Notes under the pieces: model-generated
What the model was told of the DNA's origin: nothing
What the model saw: only the letters and a program-made list of their open reading frames with translations
Database searches by the model: none
Shown here: piece by piece, positions 16,364 to 25,385 of the stretch
Layout of the letters: each line of letters starts with the position of its first letter
Position numbering within the stretch: position 1 is the stretch's first letter
Program-made: the position numbers and the translations under genes
Assembly: GCA_028681135.1 (NCBI GenBank)
Contig: JAQUJC010000027.1
Location: forward strand, 1 to 40,552
Reading direction: 5' to 3'
From: Kiritimatiellia bacterium
Lineage (GTDB): Bacteria > Verrucomicrobiota > Kiritimatiellia > CAIQIC01 > Lenti-01
Length of the DNA: 40,552 nucleotides

Positions 16364-17157
16364 AAACGTGCATCGTCGTCGGCGCTAAAGGATTCATCGG
16401 CTCAGCCATCGCTGCCGAAGCGACGGCGCGTGGCTACGCGCTGACCGCCGTGGATATCGATAATTACGCGGAGCACCAGGGCCAGGAAGCCGACCTGCTC
16501 ATCAATGCCGCGGGCAACTCACGCAAATTCATTGATAATCAAGATCCCGTGAGTGGCTATGATCTGTCCGTTACCTCGGTCATGAACGTGCTCCACGATT
16601 TCCATTATAAATTCTATATCCACCTATCGAGCGGCGCGGTGTACCCCTCCGAAGGCGATCCCCGGCACAACAGCGAAAATACGCCGCTGGATCCCGCCCA
16701 GATGACCCGCTACGGCTTCCATAAATGGCTCGCTGAACAACTGGTGCGCCATTATGCTCCGCAGCACCTGATCCTACGTTTGGGCGGGTTCGTCGGCCCG
16801 GGCCTCCGGAAAAATGCAGTTTATGACGTATTAATCGGTCGCCCGCTTTTCGTTCATCCCGATTCTGAATTTCAATACATGAATACGCCCGATCTTGCTC
16901 GGTTGCTCTTCGATCTCTATGACGCCCCCCCCCCGCCCGATTCTCTGTTGAATCTTTCATCGCGCGGCGTCGTTTCCGTTCGCCACATCGCGGAATGGGC
17001 CGGCGTTGAGTTACCGCCGGACACGGAAGAACTCCCGCGGACTCGTGCGGAACTGAACATTGATCGGGCCGCCCACATTCTGGAAGTGCCGGAAACGGAG
17101 GCAACCGTGCGTCACTTCATTCATGAAATCCAACGCGGCACCCTGACCCTGTCATGA
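16360..17157 (+). CDS. NAD-dependent epimerase/dehydratase (SDR family)
   Basis: A 265-residue short-chain dehydrogenase: N-terminal CIVVGAKGFIGSAIAAEATA, then INAAGNSRKFID, the catalytic-region IHLSSGAVYPSEGDP and the active-site YGFHKWLAE (YxxxK). It starts at an ATGA overlap with the methyltransferase gene; earlier in-frame ATGs would overlap that gene by 90 bases. A C10 run (16925-16934) encodes the PPPP of DAPPPPDSLLN and could make the gene prone to slippage. The sugar substrate is unknown. Confidence 0.84.
   Translation: MKTCIVVGAKGFIGSAIAAEATARGYALTAVDIDNYAEHQGQEADLLINAAGNSRKFIDNQDPVSGYDLSVTSVMNVLHDFHYKFYIHLSSGAVYPSEGDPRHNSENTPLDPAQMTRYGFHKWLAEQLVRHYAPQHLILRLGGFVGPGLRKNAVYDVLIGRPLFVHPDSEFQYMNTPDLARLLFDLYDAPPPPDSLLNLSSRGVVSVRHIAEWAGVELPPDTEELPRTRAELNIDRAAHILEVPETEATVRHFIHEIQRGTLTLS
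16925..16934. repeat. Poly-C run, 10 bases, inside the epimerase gene
   Basis: C10 in the coding region of the SDR gene at 16360-17157. The gene is in frame at this length. Gain or loss of one base would truncate the last quarter of the protein. Confidence 0.8.
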
Positions 17158-18140
17158 TCATCTCACGCACCCCTTTTCGGATTAGTTTCTTCGGTGGCGG
17201 CACTGATTTTCCGGCCTATTTCCGGCAACAAGGGGGCGCGGTTCTCGCCAGTACCATCGACAAGTATTGCTATATTTCCGTGCATCGGCTGGCCCCCCTT
17301 TTCAAACACCGCTTCCGCGCCAACTACTCGCGGACGGAATCTGTGCTGTGTCCCGAGGAATTTCAGCACCCGCTGATCCGTGAGACCTTGCTGTTGCTGG
17401 AGCAGCGCGTAGGGATTGAAATCGCGCACACCGCCGACCTACCCGGACAGACGGGGCTTGGCTCATCTTCTTCCTTTACCGTCGGTTTGCTCAACGCCCT
17501 CCAGGCCTTCAATGGTAACCGCAGCACACCCGAAGACCTAGCGCGGCAGGCTATCCACATCGAACGCGAACGTGTGGGCGACGCCGGAGGCTGGCAAGAC
17601 CAGTACGAAGCCGCCTATGGCGGCTTCCGCCGCATTGAATTTGGCCCCAACGACTCGGTGCGAGTACTCGACGTTGATGTCTCAGTTGCCCGTCTACGCG
17701 AGTTGGAATCCCACCTGCTCTTGTTCTACATGGGCAGCGAGTGCTCTGGGATGCCCATCCTGCAAGATCAGGAAAAACGGACCGCCGAAAACGAAACCGC
17801 TCTTGGCGGCATGCGTCATCTGGTGGATCAGGCCGAGCAAATCCTTACCGGGACGTCACCTTTGGTCGAATTCGGCGACCTCTTGCATGACTCCTGGCAG
17901 CTTAAGCGCTCGCTATCGTCTGGCATCAGCACCCCGCAAATCGATCAGGCCTATGCCACTGCACGCGCGGCGGGAGCGCGCGGCGGCAAGTTGCTGGGCG
18001 CGGGCGGCCGTGGTTTCCTGTGTCTCTTTGTCGAGCCGGCTCAACAGGCTGCCGTCCGCGGTGCTCTCCATGGCTTGGCCGAAGTCCGCTTCCGCTTCGC
18101 TTCCGAAGGTAGCCGCATCATATTCAGCAGTGATGACTGA
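17154..18140 (+). CDS. GHMP-family sugar kinase, HddA-like (heptose 7-phosphate kinase type)
   Basis: A 328-residue kinase with all three GHMP motifs: RTPFRISFFGGGTDF at the N-terminus, the phosphate loop PGQTGLGSSSSFTVGLLNAL, and C-terminal KLLGAGGRGFLCLFV. The segment ERVGDAGGWQDQYEAAYGG is typical of D-glycero-D-manno-heptose 7-phosphate kinases (HddA) and related sugar-1-kinases. It would phosphorylate a sugar for nucleotide activation. The partner isomerase (gmhA) and nucleotidyltransferase (hddC) are not in this cluster. It starts at an ATGA overlap with the preceding gene. Confidence 0.88.
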   Translation: MIISRTPFRISFFGGGTDFPAYFRQQGGAVLASTIDKYCYISVHRLAPLFKHRFRANYSRTESVLCPEEFQHPLIRETLLLLEQRVGIEIAHTADLPGQTGLGSSSSFTVGLLNALQAFNGNRSTPEDLARQAIHIERERVGDAGGWQDQYEAAYGGFRRIEFGPNDSVRVLDVDVSVARLRELESHLLLFYMGSECSGMPILQDQEKRTAENETALGGMRHLVDQAEQILTGTSPLVEFGDLLHDSWQLKRSLSSGISTPQIDQAYATARAAGARGGKLLGAGGRGFLCLFVEPAQQAAVRGALHGLAEVRFRFASEGSRIIFSSDD

Positions 18141-19347
18141 GCGTCCGAAAATCGCACTCTGGTTTCGCTACGGTCCCGCTGAGCACACGGAACTGTTTCA
18201 CGCCATGCCCCAGATCATCGCCGCACTCGCTGAGCACTGCGAGGTCCACTACTACGGCCTGCGGACGACCGCCTCGACCCCCGACACCATCCGTGCCAAC
18301 GCGGTGCTCCATTTTTTGCCCTGGCACGTAGACCGTACGCGCACCCGCGACAAATTTATCAAAACTGCGTTGTGGCTTTTCTGCCTGCCTGCCATTGCCC
18401 TCGACTGCCGACGGCGCGGCGTCCGTGCGGTCTATATCGACGAAACCATTCCCTTTACTGCTCTCCTCGCCCGGCTGTTCTTTGGTCGCGCCGTCGCTAT
18501 CACCGTTGCCGACTTTTTTGCCGACATCTATTTCACCGGCATTGCGGCCAGCATCGGCCGCGTCATCCGTGCCATTGACCTGTGGAGTTGGAAGCGGCTG
18601 CCCCTGATCTTCACTCGCGCTTTCACCACCCGCGCCTTCTTGGCGCGGCACGGCATCAATCCTGCGCGTGTCCACCCTGTATACGATCCCTGCGATCTGT
18701 CCATCTACCGCCCTCTCCCCGTCGAAGAACGCGCCGCTGCCCGCCATCAGTTTGGCTATAGCCCCGATGACGTGGTGCTGGTGCATCACGGCATCCTTCA
18801 CCCCAACAAAGGTAACGACCTCATCATCCGCGCCCTTGCCGAAATGCGCTCGGAATTTCCTCAGCTCCATTTCCTTTTGGTCGGCGACGGTCCCGAAATG
18901 GACCGCTTGCGCCATCTTGTCCATGAATTGAATATGACCGATGTCTGCACCCTGACCGGCTGGCTGCCCACCCTGACTGATGTCTGCCGTGCGCTCAACG
19001 CGGGTGATATCGGCCTCGTGATGCGCACCGGGGCCGAATCCGATGACTTCCACATGACGGGCGCGCTTGTCCATGCCATGGCCTGCGGCCTCCCCATCCT
19101 CGCCGCGCGCTTGGGGGGCGTCTCTGAAGTCGTCGCGGAAGATCGTAACGGTCTGCTATTCGCTCCAACGGACATGGCAGAATTTCAAAGCCAATTAGCC
19201 CGGTTTATCCGCGAACCCGATCTGCGCACACGCTGCGGGCAGGTCGCGGCTGAGGATGCTAAAATCTACTTTGATGTCCAGCGTGTAACAGCTGCCACCG
19301 TCCAGCCGTTGCTACGCCTGGTTGGGATCGACGCTGCCCCCTCCTGA
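18133..19347 (+). CDS. Glycosyltransferase family 4
   Basis: A 404-residue GT-B glycosyltransferase. The C-terminal donor domain shows HHGILHPNKGNDLIIRALAE, FLLVGDGPEMDRL and the nucleotide-sugar signature ALVHAMACGLPILAARLGG followed by VSEVV. The N-terminal domain starts KIALWFRYGPAEHTELFH. ATG 18133 overlaps the kinase stop by 8 nt; longer in-frame readings run through the kinase gene and are rejected. It is the last gene of the operon and probably transfers the sugar made by the upstream enzymes to a cell-envelope glycan. Confidence 0.9.
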   Translation: MTERPKIALWFRYGPAEHTELFHAMPQIIAALAEHCEVHYYGLRTTASTPDTIRANAVLHFLPWHVDRTRTRDKFIKTALWLFCLPAIALDCRRRGVRAVYIDETIPFTALLARLFFGRAVAITVADFFADIYFTGIAASIGRVIRAIDLWSWKRLPLIFTRAFTTRAFLARHGINPARVHPVYDPCDLSIYRPLPVEERAAARHQFGYSPDDVVLVHHGILHPNKGNDLIIRALAEMRSEFPQLHFLLVGDGPEMDRLRHLVHELNMTDVCTLTGWLPTLTDVCRALNAGDIGLVMRTGAESDDFHMTGALVHAMACGLPILAARLGGVSEVVAEDRNGLLFAPTDMAEFQSQLARFIREPDLRTRCGQVAAEDAKIYFDVQRVTAATVQPLLRLVGIDAAPS

Positions 19348-19410
19348 ATTACCCCGCCCATCTCTCGACCGCACCGCTGTGGACCTCTTGGCCCGCGCTG
19401 CCTGTCCCGC

Positions 19411-20418
19411 TCAATCTGCGTTCCACGCCAGATAGCGGATTTCTTCTTCTGCGAGCGCGCGGTCGAAGATCATCACCTCGTCCAGCAGTCCTTCGATGAA
19501 GAGCATCTCGGCCTGTCCCAGAGTCAACGGCGCCTGGGCATTCGGCACTGGTAGTTGATGCTGGGCCTCGGAGACCATTGTTCCGTCCACGTAGAGACGG
19601 TATAGGTTTTTGTCCCGTGTCACCGCCAGGTGATGCCAGCGCCTCGCCTGCCCGCGCCAGGGAACTGCCGCAATCCGATAGCTATCGTGGTTGGGCGTAT
19701 TCACGTGGAAGCACAGGTTGCCATTCCAAAACTCGAAGGCCCACTTGTTCTGCTCTCCACCACCGTTGTTGTGACCCACGATCATTTGTTCCCCATAGGG
19801 GGCACTATCAAGCTTCACCCACAAGGCGATAGTGAACGGTTTTGCTCCGAAGTCCCATGCCGGGGCGTCCGGAATCTGGATGTAGCCGGTCCGTCGCCCG
19901 ACCCGGCAGGCTCCGCCGATCCGCCCTTCCGACTCGTAGATTGCTCCGCGCAGCTCTCCGTCGTGTCCATTTCCGCTAACGTCCTGCACTCCCATACTGC
20001 CATCTTCGTCAAACGGATAGTGGGCAATTAAGCCCTGCCCCTGAACGACGGAGCGAACCCGGATTTCTCGGACCATCTTCCGTGGAATTTTCTGCGTTCC
20101 GAACGCTGTCTTCACCACCACCCAGGCATCCCGATATTTTCCGCTCAACCGATCCTGGTTTCTGAATTCGGCGATCATCGTGCCATCCTCCCCCGTCAGC
20201 CGCACCCGGCTTAGCAATTCCAAGGGAACCGTGATGTCGCCAAAGACGGTACCCATCCGCACGGCATTCCCTGCTGGAGCGCCTTCCAGGCTTGACCCAT
20301 CCGTGGTCCGCACCGTAATAGCAAAAGCTTCCGCTTTCTGTATGCCCTGCGCCGTTGCTCCACCAACAATACTCCCGCAGAGACCCGCCATAATCATCGC
20401 CGCCATCCATCGCTTCAT
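19411..20418 (-). CDS. Secreted LamG (concanavalin-like) protein with LSm-like N-terminal modules
   Basis: A 335-residue protein with a signal peptide (MAAMIMAGLCGSIVGGATAQ). Residues about 33-115 hold two small-barrel-like units (AITVRTTDGSSLEG, then FGDITVPLELLSRVRLTG; WVVVKTAFGTQKIPRKMVRE). The LamG jelly roll follows: LIAHYPFDEDGS, VQDVSGNGHDGELRG, TIALWVKLDS, RWHHLAVTRDKNLYRLYVDG and LLDEVMIFDRALAEEEI. Such domains bind sugars or proteins outside the cell. Start 20418 has a perfect AGGAGG (20425-20430) six bases upstream; an earlier in-frame ATG at 20487 lacks one. The ligand is unknown. Confidence 0.88.
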   Translation of the reverse strand: MKRWMAAMIMAGLCGSIVGGATAQGIQKAEAFAITVRTTDGSSLEGAPAGNAVRMGTVFGDITVPLELLSRVRLTGEDGTMIAEFRNQDRLSGKYRDAWVVVKTAFGTQKIPRKMVREIRVRSVVQGQGLIAHYPFDEDGSMGVQDVSGNGHDGELRGAIYESEGRIGGACRVGRRTGYIQIPDAPAWDFGAKPFTIALWVKLDSAPYGEQMIVGHNNGGGEQNKWAFEFWNGNLCFHVNTPNHDSYRIAAVPWRGQARRWHHLAVTRDKNLYRLYVDGTMVSEAQHQLPVPNAQAPLTLGQAEMLFIEGLLDEVMIFDRALAEEEIRYLAWNAD

Positions 20419-20537
20419 CGGCTGCCTCCTTATGCTGGCTGACATGTTGCCGAAATTCCTGTCGTTTGACAACCGCCAGGTTACCATGTTTTTTGCTGTC
20501 AGCCCCCCTGCATTCCCAAAATCTTAGGACACCCAAT

Positions 20538-20794
20538 GTGCGCGCTTATTATAATAACCGCGTAGTTTCATCTGACAGGGAAATTCATTCCCTCACGTGA
20601 ATAACCGCTCCCCTGTAATTTTATAAGAACTCATTATAGCACTGCTAATCAAGCAGATAAGCCATTACATCCCTGTAGTGTGGAGTCACTCCTCGGGGTT
20701 TAATTACTGCATAGCCAGTGCGCGGTTATTATAATAACCGCGCAATTTCAATTGACAGGAATATTCAGTCCGTGGCTTGAATAATTGCCCCTCC
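20538..20794. repeat. Direct repeat pair, period 180 bp, each with a 22-bp palindrome
   Basis: Copy 2 (from 20718) has a perfect 22-bp palindrome at 20721-20742; copy 1 (from 20538) has the same palindrome with one mismatch at 20541-20562. Identity continues for roughly 50 bp to the right with scattered changes. It may be twin operators for a dimeric regulator, or two copies of a miniature element. Confidence 0.65.
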
Positions 20795-20815
20795 CGCGAG
20801 TTTGTGTCGCGGGAG
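20791..20815 (-). terminator. Hairpin downstream of ilvD
   Basis: A perfect 9-bp stem CTCCCGCGA/TCGCGGGAG (20791-20799 with 20807-20815) with a 7-nt loop lies 25 bp after the ilvD stop. There is no strong U-run after it on the minus strand, so termination is possible but not certain. Confidence 0.5.
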
Positions 20816-20839
20816 GCAAAGGGTCGTTTTGTCGGTGCG

Positions 20840-22534
20840 TCAGGCGTCGGTCACGGCCCCGAATGAGGCGCTGCCGACCTGGCGTGCGTACTTCGCCAGG
20901 ACGCCGCGGGTCTCTCGCGGTTTGGGTGTCTTCCATGTTGCCTGGCGTTTTTTCCACTCGGTCGCCGAGATACCCAAATCGATCTGCCGCGTCTCGGCAT
21001 CAATATCAATTCGGTCGCCATTTTTGACCCACGCAATCGGCCCGCCGACTGCAGCCTCCGGAGATATATGACCCACGACAAATCCGTGGCTGCCGCCGGA
21101 GAACCGTCCATCGGTGATCAGCGCCACCTCTTTGCCCAGCCCGCGGCCCATGATGGCCGATGTCGGCGAGAGCATTTCGCGCATACCTGGTCCACCCCGG
21201 GGGCCTTCGTACCGAATCACCACGACGTGTCCCTTTTTTACTTTACCGGCCAAAATCGCATCTAGCGCGGTTTCTTCCGACTCGAAGACGATGGCGCGCC
21301 CGGAGAACCGAACCCCTTCGTGGCCCGTAATTTTTGCAACTGCGCCTTCCGGTGCCAAGTTGCCTCGCAGGATAACCAGATGGCCCGTCGGTTTGATCGG
21401 ATTGGTGAGCGGACGGATAATGGTCTGTTTCGCTGGATAGGGGCGGATGCCGCGTAAATTTTCCTTCATCGTCTTGCCGGTCACCGTCAGCAAATCGCCA
21501 TTCATCAATCCTTCTTCAATCAGCCGTTTCATCAGCGGCGCGGTGCCGCCAATCGCCACTAAATCTGACATCACGTGTTGTCCGGAGGGTTTCAAGTCGG
21601 CCAGCACGGGTGTTCGCGCGGCCACCCGGGTGAAGTCGTCGAGGTTCAGTTTCACATTCGTCGAATGGGCCATGGCCAACAGGTGCAGGACCGAATTTGT
21701 GGATCCGCCCATCGCCATTATCAGTGCAATGGCGTTGAGAAATGCCTCGCGCACCAGGATGTCGGAAGGTCGGATGCCGCGTTGGATCAAGTTTACCACC
21801 GCCCGGCCCGCCTCGCGGCAGTCGCGCACCTTGGCCGCCCCGACGGCATTTTGCGCCCCGCTGTTTGGCAGGCTCATGCCTAGCGCTTCGATTGCCGACG
21901 CCATGGTGTTGGCGGTGTACATTCCGCCGCAGGATCCCGCTCCGGGAATTGCACAGGCCTCGATATCGCCTAATTCCTTGGCCGAAATCTCCCCGCGCGC
22001 CTCTTGACCCACGGCCTCGAACACGCTGACGATATCCACCTTACGTCCGCGGTGACAGCCGGGTTTGATGGTGCCGCCGTAGACAAATACGGCCGGGCGG
22101 TTCAACCGAGCCATCGCTATCAGACAACCGGGCATATTCTTATCACACCCGCCGATGGCGACCAGCCCGTCGAAAGCCTCACAGCCCGCCACCGCTTCGA
22201 TTGAGTCGGCAATAATCTCGCGCGACACCAGGGAATAGCGCATGCCGGCCGTCCCCATCGAAATGCCATCCGAGATCGTGATGGTATTAAAAATGACCGG
22301 CTTGGCCCCTGCCGCCGCCACTCCCTCGGCGGCGCGGCGCGCCAAGCGGTCGATGTGCATGTTACACGGCGTCACCTGGCTCCACGTCGATGCCACTCCC
22401 ACTTGGGACTTCTGGAAATCTTTGTTTGTAAACCCCACCGCGTGCAGCATCGCCCGACTGGCGGCCCGCTCCGTCCCATCCGTCACCGCCTGGGACCATT
22501 TCCGATGCAACGATTTTCGCTTAGCTTTTTTCAT
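20840..22534 (-). CDS. ilvD: Dihydroxy-acid dehydratase
   Basis: A 564-residue Fe-S dehydratase of valine, isoleucine and pantothenate synthesis; it converts 2,3-dihydroxy-3-methyl acids to 2-oxo acids. The three cluster-type cysteines are visible: Cys57 (TPCNMH), Cys130 ([10 protein letters not shown]) and Cys202 ([13 protein letters not shown]). The C-terminal [20 protein letters not shown] signature is present. Length is normal for the family. AAGGAAGG lies before the ATG. No other ilv/leu gene is adjacent, and no attenuator or T-box is recognised upstream. Confidence 0.97.
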   Translation of the reverse strand: MKKAKRKSLHRKWSQAVTDGTERAASRAMLHAVGFTNKDFQKSQVGVASTWSQVTPCNMHIDRLARRAAEGVAAAGAKPVIFNTITISDGISMGTAGMRYSLVSREIIADSIEAVAGCEAFDGLVAIGGCDKNMPGCLIAMARLNRPAVFVYGGTIKPGCHRGRKVDIVSVFEAVGQEARGEISAKELGDIEACAIPGAGSCGGMYTANTMASAIEALGMSLPNSGAQNAVGAAKVRDCREAGRAVVNLIQRGIRPSDILVREAFLNAIALIMAMGGSTNSVLHLLAMAHSTNVKLNLDDFTRVAARTPVLADLKPSGQHVMSDLVAIGGTAPLMKRLIEEGLMNGDLLTVTGKTMKENLRGIRPYPAKQTIIRPLTNPIKPTGHLVILRGNLAPEGAVAKITGHEGVRFSGRAIVFESEETALDAILAGKVKKGHVVVIRYEGPRGGPGMREMLSPTSAIMGRGLGKEVALITDGRFSGGSHGFVVGHISPEAAVGGPIAWVKNGDRIDIDAETRQIDLGISATEWKKRQATWKTPKPRETRGVLAKYARQVGSASFGAVTDA

Positions 22535-22716
22535 TGCCCTGCCTTCCTTATAGACTGAGGTATCAGCCTACCCCGGCTCTCTTACCGACGCAACTCCCTC
22601 CCCCGCTCTTTCTACTGCCCCGCCTGCCACCCGCCTGGCGGCAGGATAAAAAATAAACGACCGACATGGCCATTTCCCGACTGGTTGGGAGCACCTGTTT
22701 GTGGTAAGCTTAACTT

Positions 22717-22737
22717 GGTGTTGAGCATGAGAACACC
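22717..22737. promoter_or_regulatory. Possible operator upstream of ric
   Basis: An inverted repeat GGTGTT-N9-AACACC lies 40 bp before the ric start. AGCATGAGA occurs twice, at 22724-22732 and 22755-22763. NO- or redox-responsive control would be expected for this gene, but the site does not match a consensus I recognise. Confidence 0.25.
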
Positions 22738-22776
22738 GGACGACAAACAAACCAAGCATGAGACCAAGGTGTAGCG

Positions 22777-23544
22777 ATGAAAAATAGGGTTCAGAATCCA
22801 GATACTCAAGATAGCGTTATCCACCAAGATATGACGGTGGGTGAGCTGGTTGTTCAATATCCACAGATGAGACTGCATCTGGAAAAAATGGGCATCGATT
22901 ATTGCTGTGGCGGCAAGCTGCCCCTGAGTGCGGCGGCGAAACAGGCGGGGGTGGAATGGCCGATATTGCGGGCGGCGCTTAAGGATGTGCTGACATCTGA
23001 ACCGAAGGGCCGCGACAACACAGATTGGAATAGTGTTTCACTCAGTGTGCTAGTCGACCATATTGTAGATACGCACCATGCCTTCTTGAAGGAACAGTTG
23101 CCCCGGCTCGACCAACTGGGGGCCAGGGTGGAAAAGGCGCACGCGGCAGAGCATGGCGAGATGCTTAGCCATCTGCGGCGAGTGTATGGATTATTGCGGA
23201 ACGAACTTGAGCCCCACCTGATGAAAGAGGAGCAGATTCTTTTTCCGACCATCAAAGGTATTGATGCGTTCATGACTGGCACAGGCCCGCGACCAGTGGT
23301 GCATTGTGGCAGCGTCGACAACCCGATTGCACAGATGGAACATGAGCATGACACTGCCGGTAACGCGCTAGTCGATCTGCGGCAGGTCACCGCCAACTAC
23401 CAACTTCCGCCCGATGCCTGTCAAAGCTTCGCCGCATTGTACGATGGCCTGCAAGCGCTGGAGGCCGACCTCCATGAGCATATCCATTTGGAAAATAACA
23501 TCCTCTTTCCCAAGAGCATCGCACAGGAACACGAGATGCGATAA
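22777..23544 (+). CDS. ric: Iron-sulfur cluster repair di-iron protein (RIC/YtfE/ScdA)
   Basis: A 255-residue protein. The N-terminal ScdA-N (DUF542) domain has MTVGELVVQYPQMRLHLEKM followed by GIDYCCGG with the cysteine pair 43-44. The C-terminal hemerythrin-like four-helix bundle carries metal ligands in HIVDTHHAFLKEQL, ELEPHLMKEEQILFP, MEHEHDTAG and LHEHIHLENNILFP. These proteins repair Fe-S clusters damaged by nitric oxide or oxidants in the cytoplasm, consistent with an Fe-S-dependent metabolism (korAB, nth and ilvD also need clusters). It is a single-gene unit facing plus, divergent from ilvD. Confidence 0.94.
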   Translation: MKNRVQNPDTQDSVIHQDMTVGELVVQYPQMRLHLEKMGIDYCCGGKLPLSAAAKQAGVEWPILRAALKDVLTSEPKGRDNTDWNSVSLSVLVDHIVDTHHAFLKEQLPRLDQLGARVEKAHAAEHGEMLSHLRRVYGLLRNELEPHLMKEEQILFPTIKGIDAFMTGTGPRPVVHCGSVDNPIAQMEHEHDTAGNALVDLRQVTANYQLPPDACQSFAALYDGLQALEADLHEHIHLENNILFPKSIAQEHEMR

Positions 23545-23697
23545 AAAGAAGACTTGGTGTTCATTTGCCCATGTTTGTTCCCCCTGGAACGGACAGGCTC
23601 GGCCAGGCAACCGGACCACTCACGTGGTACCGACAATAATGCGACACTAATACAAATTTGACTTGTGCCCTGAGCGTGGCAGGTCTAGCCTCCAGGC

Positions 23698-25335
23698 ATG
23701 ACACGCACATGCATTAGGATCGTTATTGGGTTCGGCGTATTTCTATTCGTCCTTCCCGCTGGTGCTGACATGAACCCGGCGCCGTCCGTCGTTGCGATCG
23801 ATTTTCAGTCGATGGAGGCCATCCCGGATCTTGCCATCATGGCCGAAGGCACGTCCTGTATCCAGGCTATGCATCAATCCAATGGTCACTTCGATGCTGT
23901 CGGCGGGGCGTGGGTCGCTGCCGCCGATCTTCCCTTTGGGCAAGGCTCTCTGATCCTCGGTCTAAACCGTGACGTCATCGCTGCGGACCTTGCGCTGACC
24001 TTGATTTACGAGGAAACCTCCAACGGTGATTTTGTCGTGCAACTCTGGGATGCGCAAAACCAGATTCTGGCCGCCGACTTATTTTCCAACATCATTGTGG
24101 CTGGACGCGAAGCCAAGACGGACACCTTCATTCTCGACCTGGCCCGTTATCCCACGGCCACCCAAGTTGTTCTGCGTCGCCTCACAGGCGACGTCCGTAT
24201 CTATGGCCTCATCTTTTCGCCCGTGGCGTGCGAAGTTCCCCTTGAGGGATGCGATGCTTTTGAGCTGGCCCTCCAGCTCGATCAGGGTATCACCGCGGAG
24301 AGCGAGTGGGTACAGGCGGCCGAGCAGATCGTCCAGCCGCAAGGCCGGACGGTGAACTGGACCGACCGCACCGTGCAACAGCCCTTGGATGTCACTGCGC
24401 ACAATCCCTATGCCCTGACTGCCTTTGCGGCTGAGGATTACCCCGCCTATGTGCCCACCGCCACTGTCCTTGACGGCGAGCGCCAATTGAAATTCACCGC
24501 CTCGTCGCTTTACGGGGTGTTGGAAATGCTACGTTTGCTCAACGCCTATCATCCCCAGACCCAGTACACCGCCCGCCGCAGCCTGAGCAGCGAGCAAGCG
24601 TTGCAGCCCTTCCTCGCCGGCCAAACCAAAATGTGCATCATGAGCATTCCCATGAGCTTGGCTGACCGCGAGCGGTTTTTCCGCGAGCGGGGCTATCCGG
24701 TTCTCGAATTCCCTGCGGCAATTGATCCCATATTGGTTATCGTCAACAAAGACAACCCAATCGACGAATTGACCATCCCGCAACTCGACGCCATTTTCGG
24801 CACGGAGTTGCGCGCCGGGGCCGAGGCACGCATCGAGACCTGGGGCGACCTGGGAGTAGACCGCTCATGGGCGGAGCAGCCGATTGTCCTCTGGGGCGGC
24901 TCGCTACAGACCGGCACTTCCCGCCTGTTCCAGGAACTCGCGCTGCAAGGTGGTCCTTTTGATCCCGGCCTGCAAAACGATTTGTATCGCATGTATATCG
25001 GGGTCACCCATGCCATCGCCAGCGACCCCACCGCCATCGGCTATCTCAATGCCCAGAACTGCAATCTCCGCGTCAAGCCCCTGGCCCTGGCCCCGCAAAC
25101 GGGTTTACCGGCCTATCCCCCTACCTCCGAGCACGTCTATGCCGACCGCTATCCCCTCACCCGCGCACTTTATCTCTATCTGGACGCCGCCGATCCCCGT
25201 CAGATCGATCCTCTCACCCGCGAACTGCTCAACCTCCTGTACAGCCGCAGCGGACAGGAATTCTTTGCCCGCAGCATGCAAGCTCCCCTGCCCGCCGACC
25301 AGGTCCGCGACATCCGCGCTCGCCTCGGCCTCTGA
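23698..25335 (+). CDS. Secreted protein with C-terminal PstS-like (phosphate-binding) domain
   Basis: A 545-residue protein with a signal peptide (IRIVIGFGVFLFVLPAGADM). Residues about 30-180 form a beta-rich domain (SVVAIDFQSMEAIPDLAIMA, LILGLNRDVIAADLALTLIY) resembling a carbohydrate-binding or discoidin-like sandwich. Residues about 260-545 resemble periplasmic phosphate-binding proteins: DPILVIVNKDNPIDELTIPQ, LDAIFGTELRAG, VLWGGSLQTGTSRLFQELAL and AIASDPTAIGYLNAQNC. No pst transporter genes are nearby, so the role may be signalling or scavenging rather than uptake. It faces the mla operon tail-to-tail. Confidence 0.8.
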   Translation: MTRTCIRIVIGFGVFLFVLPAGADMNPAPSVVAIDFQSMEAIPDLAIMAEGTSCIQAMHQSNGHFDAVGGAWVAAADLPFGQGSLILGLNRDVIAADLALTLIYEETSNGDFVVQLWDAQNQILAADLFSNIIVAGREAKTDTFILDLARYPTATQVVLRRLTGDVRIYGLIFSPVACEVPLEGCDAFELALQLDQGITAESEWVQAAEQIVQPQGRTVNWTDRTVQQPLDVTAHNPYALTAFAAEDYPAYVPTATVLDGERQLKFTASSLYGVLEMLRLLNAYHPQTQYTARRSLSSEQALQPFLAGQTKMCIMSIPMSLADRERFFRERGYPVLEFPAAIDPILVIVNKDNPIDELTIPQLDAIFGTELRAGAEARIETWGDLGVDRSWAEQPIVLWGGSLQTGTSRLFQELALQGGPFDPGLQNDLYRMYIGVTHAIASDPTAIGYLNAQNCNLRVKPLALAPQTGLPAYPPTSEHVYADRYPLTRALYLYLDAADPRQIDPLTRELLNLLYSRSGQEFFARSMQAPLPADQVRDIRARLGL

Positions 25336-25385
25336 CTCCCACCGATCCGTTTTTCGCCAAAGACGCCCGGGACGCCTACAGGCGG

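Larger units (their letters stand above)
20419..20839. other. Intergenic region with a duplicated palindromic unit upstream of the LamG gene
   Basis: This 421-bp gap holds the leader of the LamG gene and no credible gene. Two related units of about 77 bp lie at 20538-20615 and 20718-20794, exactly 180 bp apart. Each starts GTGCGCG, contains the palindrome GGTTATTATAATAACC, then a TTTCA..TGACAGG stretch and TGAATAA. The palindrome contains TATAAT on both strands. Between them are AT-rich sequence and small hairpins (CTGCTAATCAAGCAG, GGAGTCACTCC). Confidence 0.6.

Noticed and set aside
17572..18132. Upstream extension of the glycosyltransferase frame inside the kinase gene
   Set aside because: The kinase motifs occupy the other frame and the GT4 N-terminus begins naturally at 18133.
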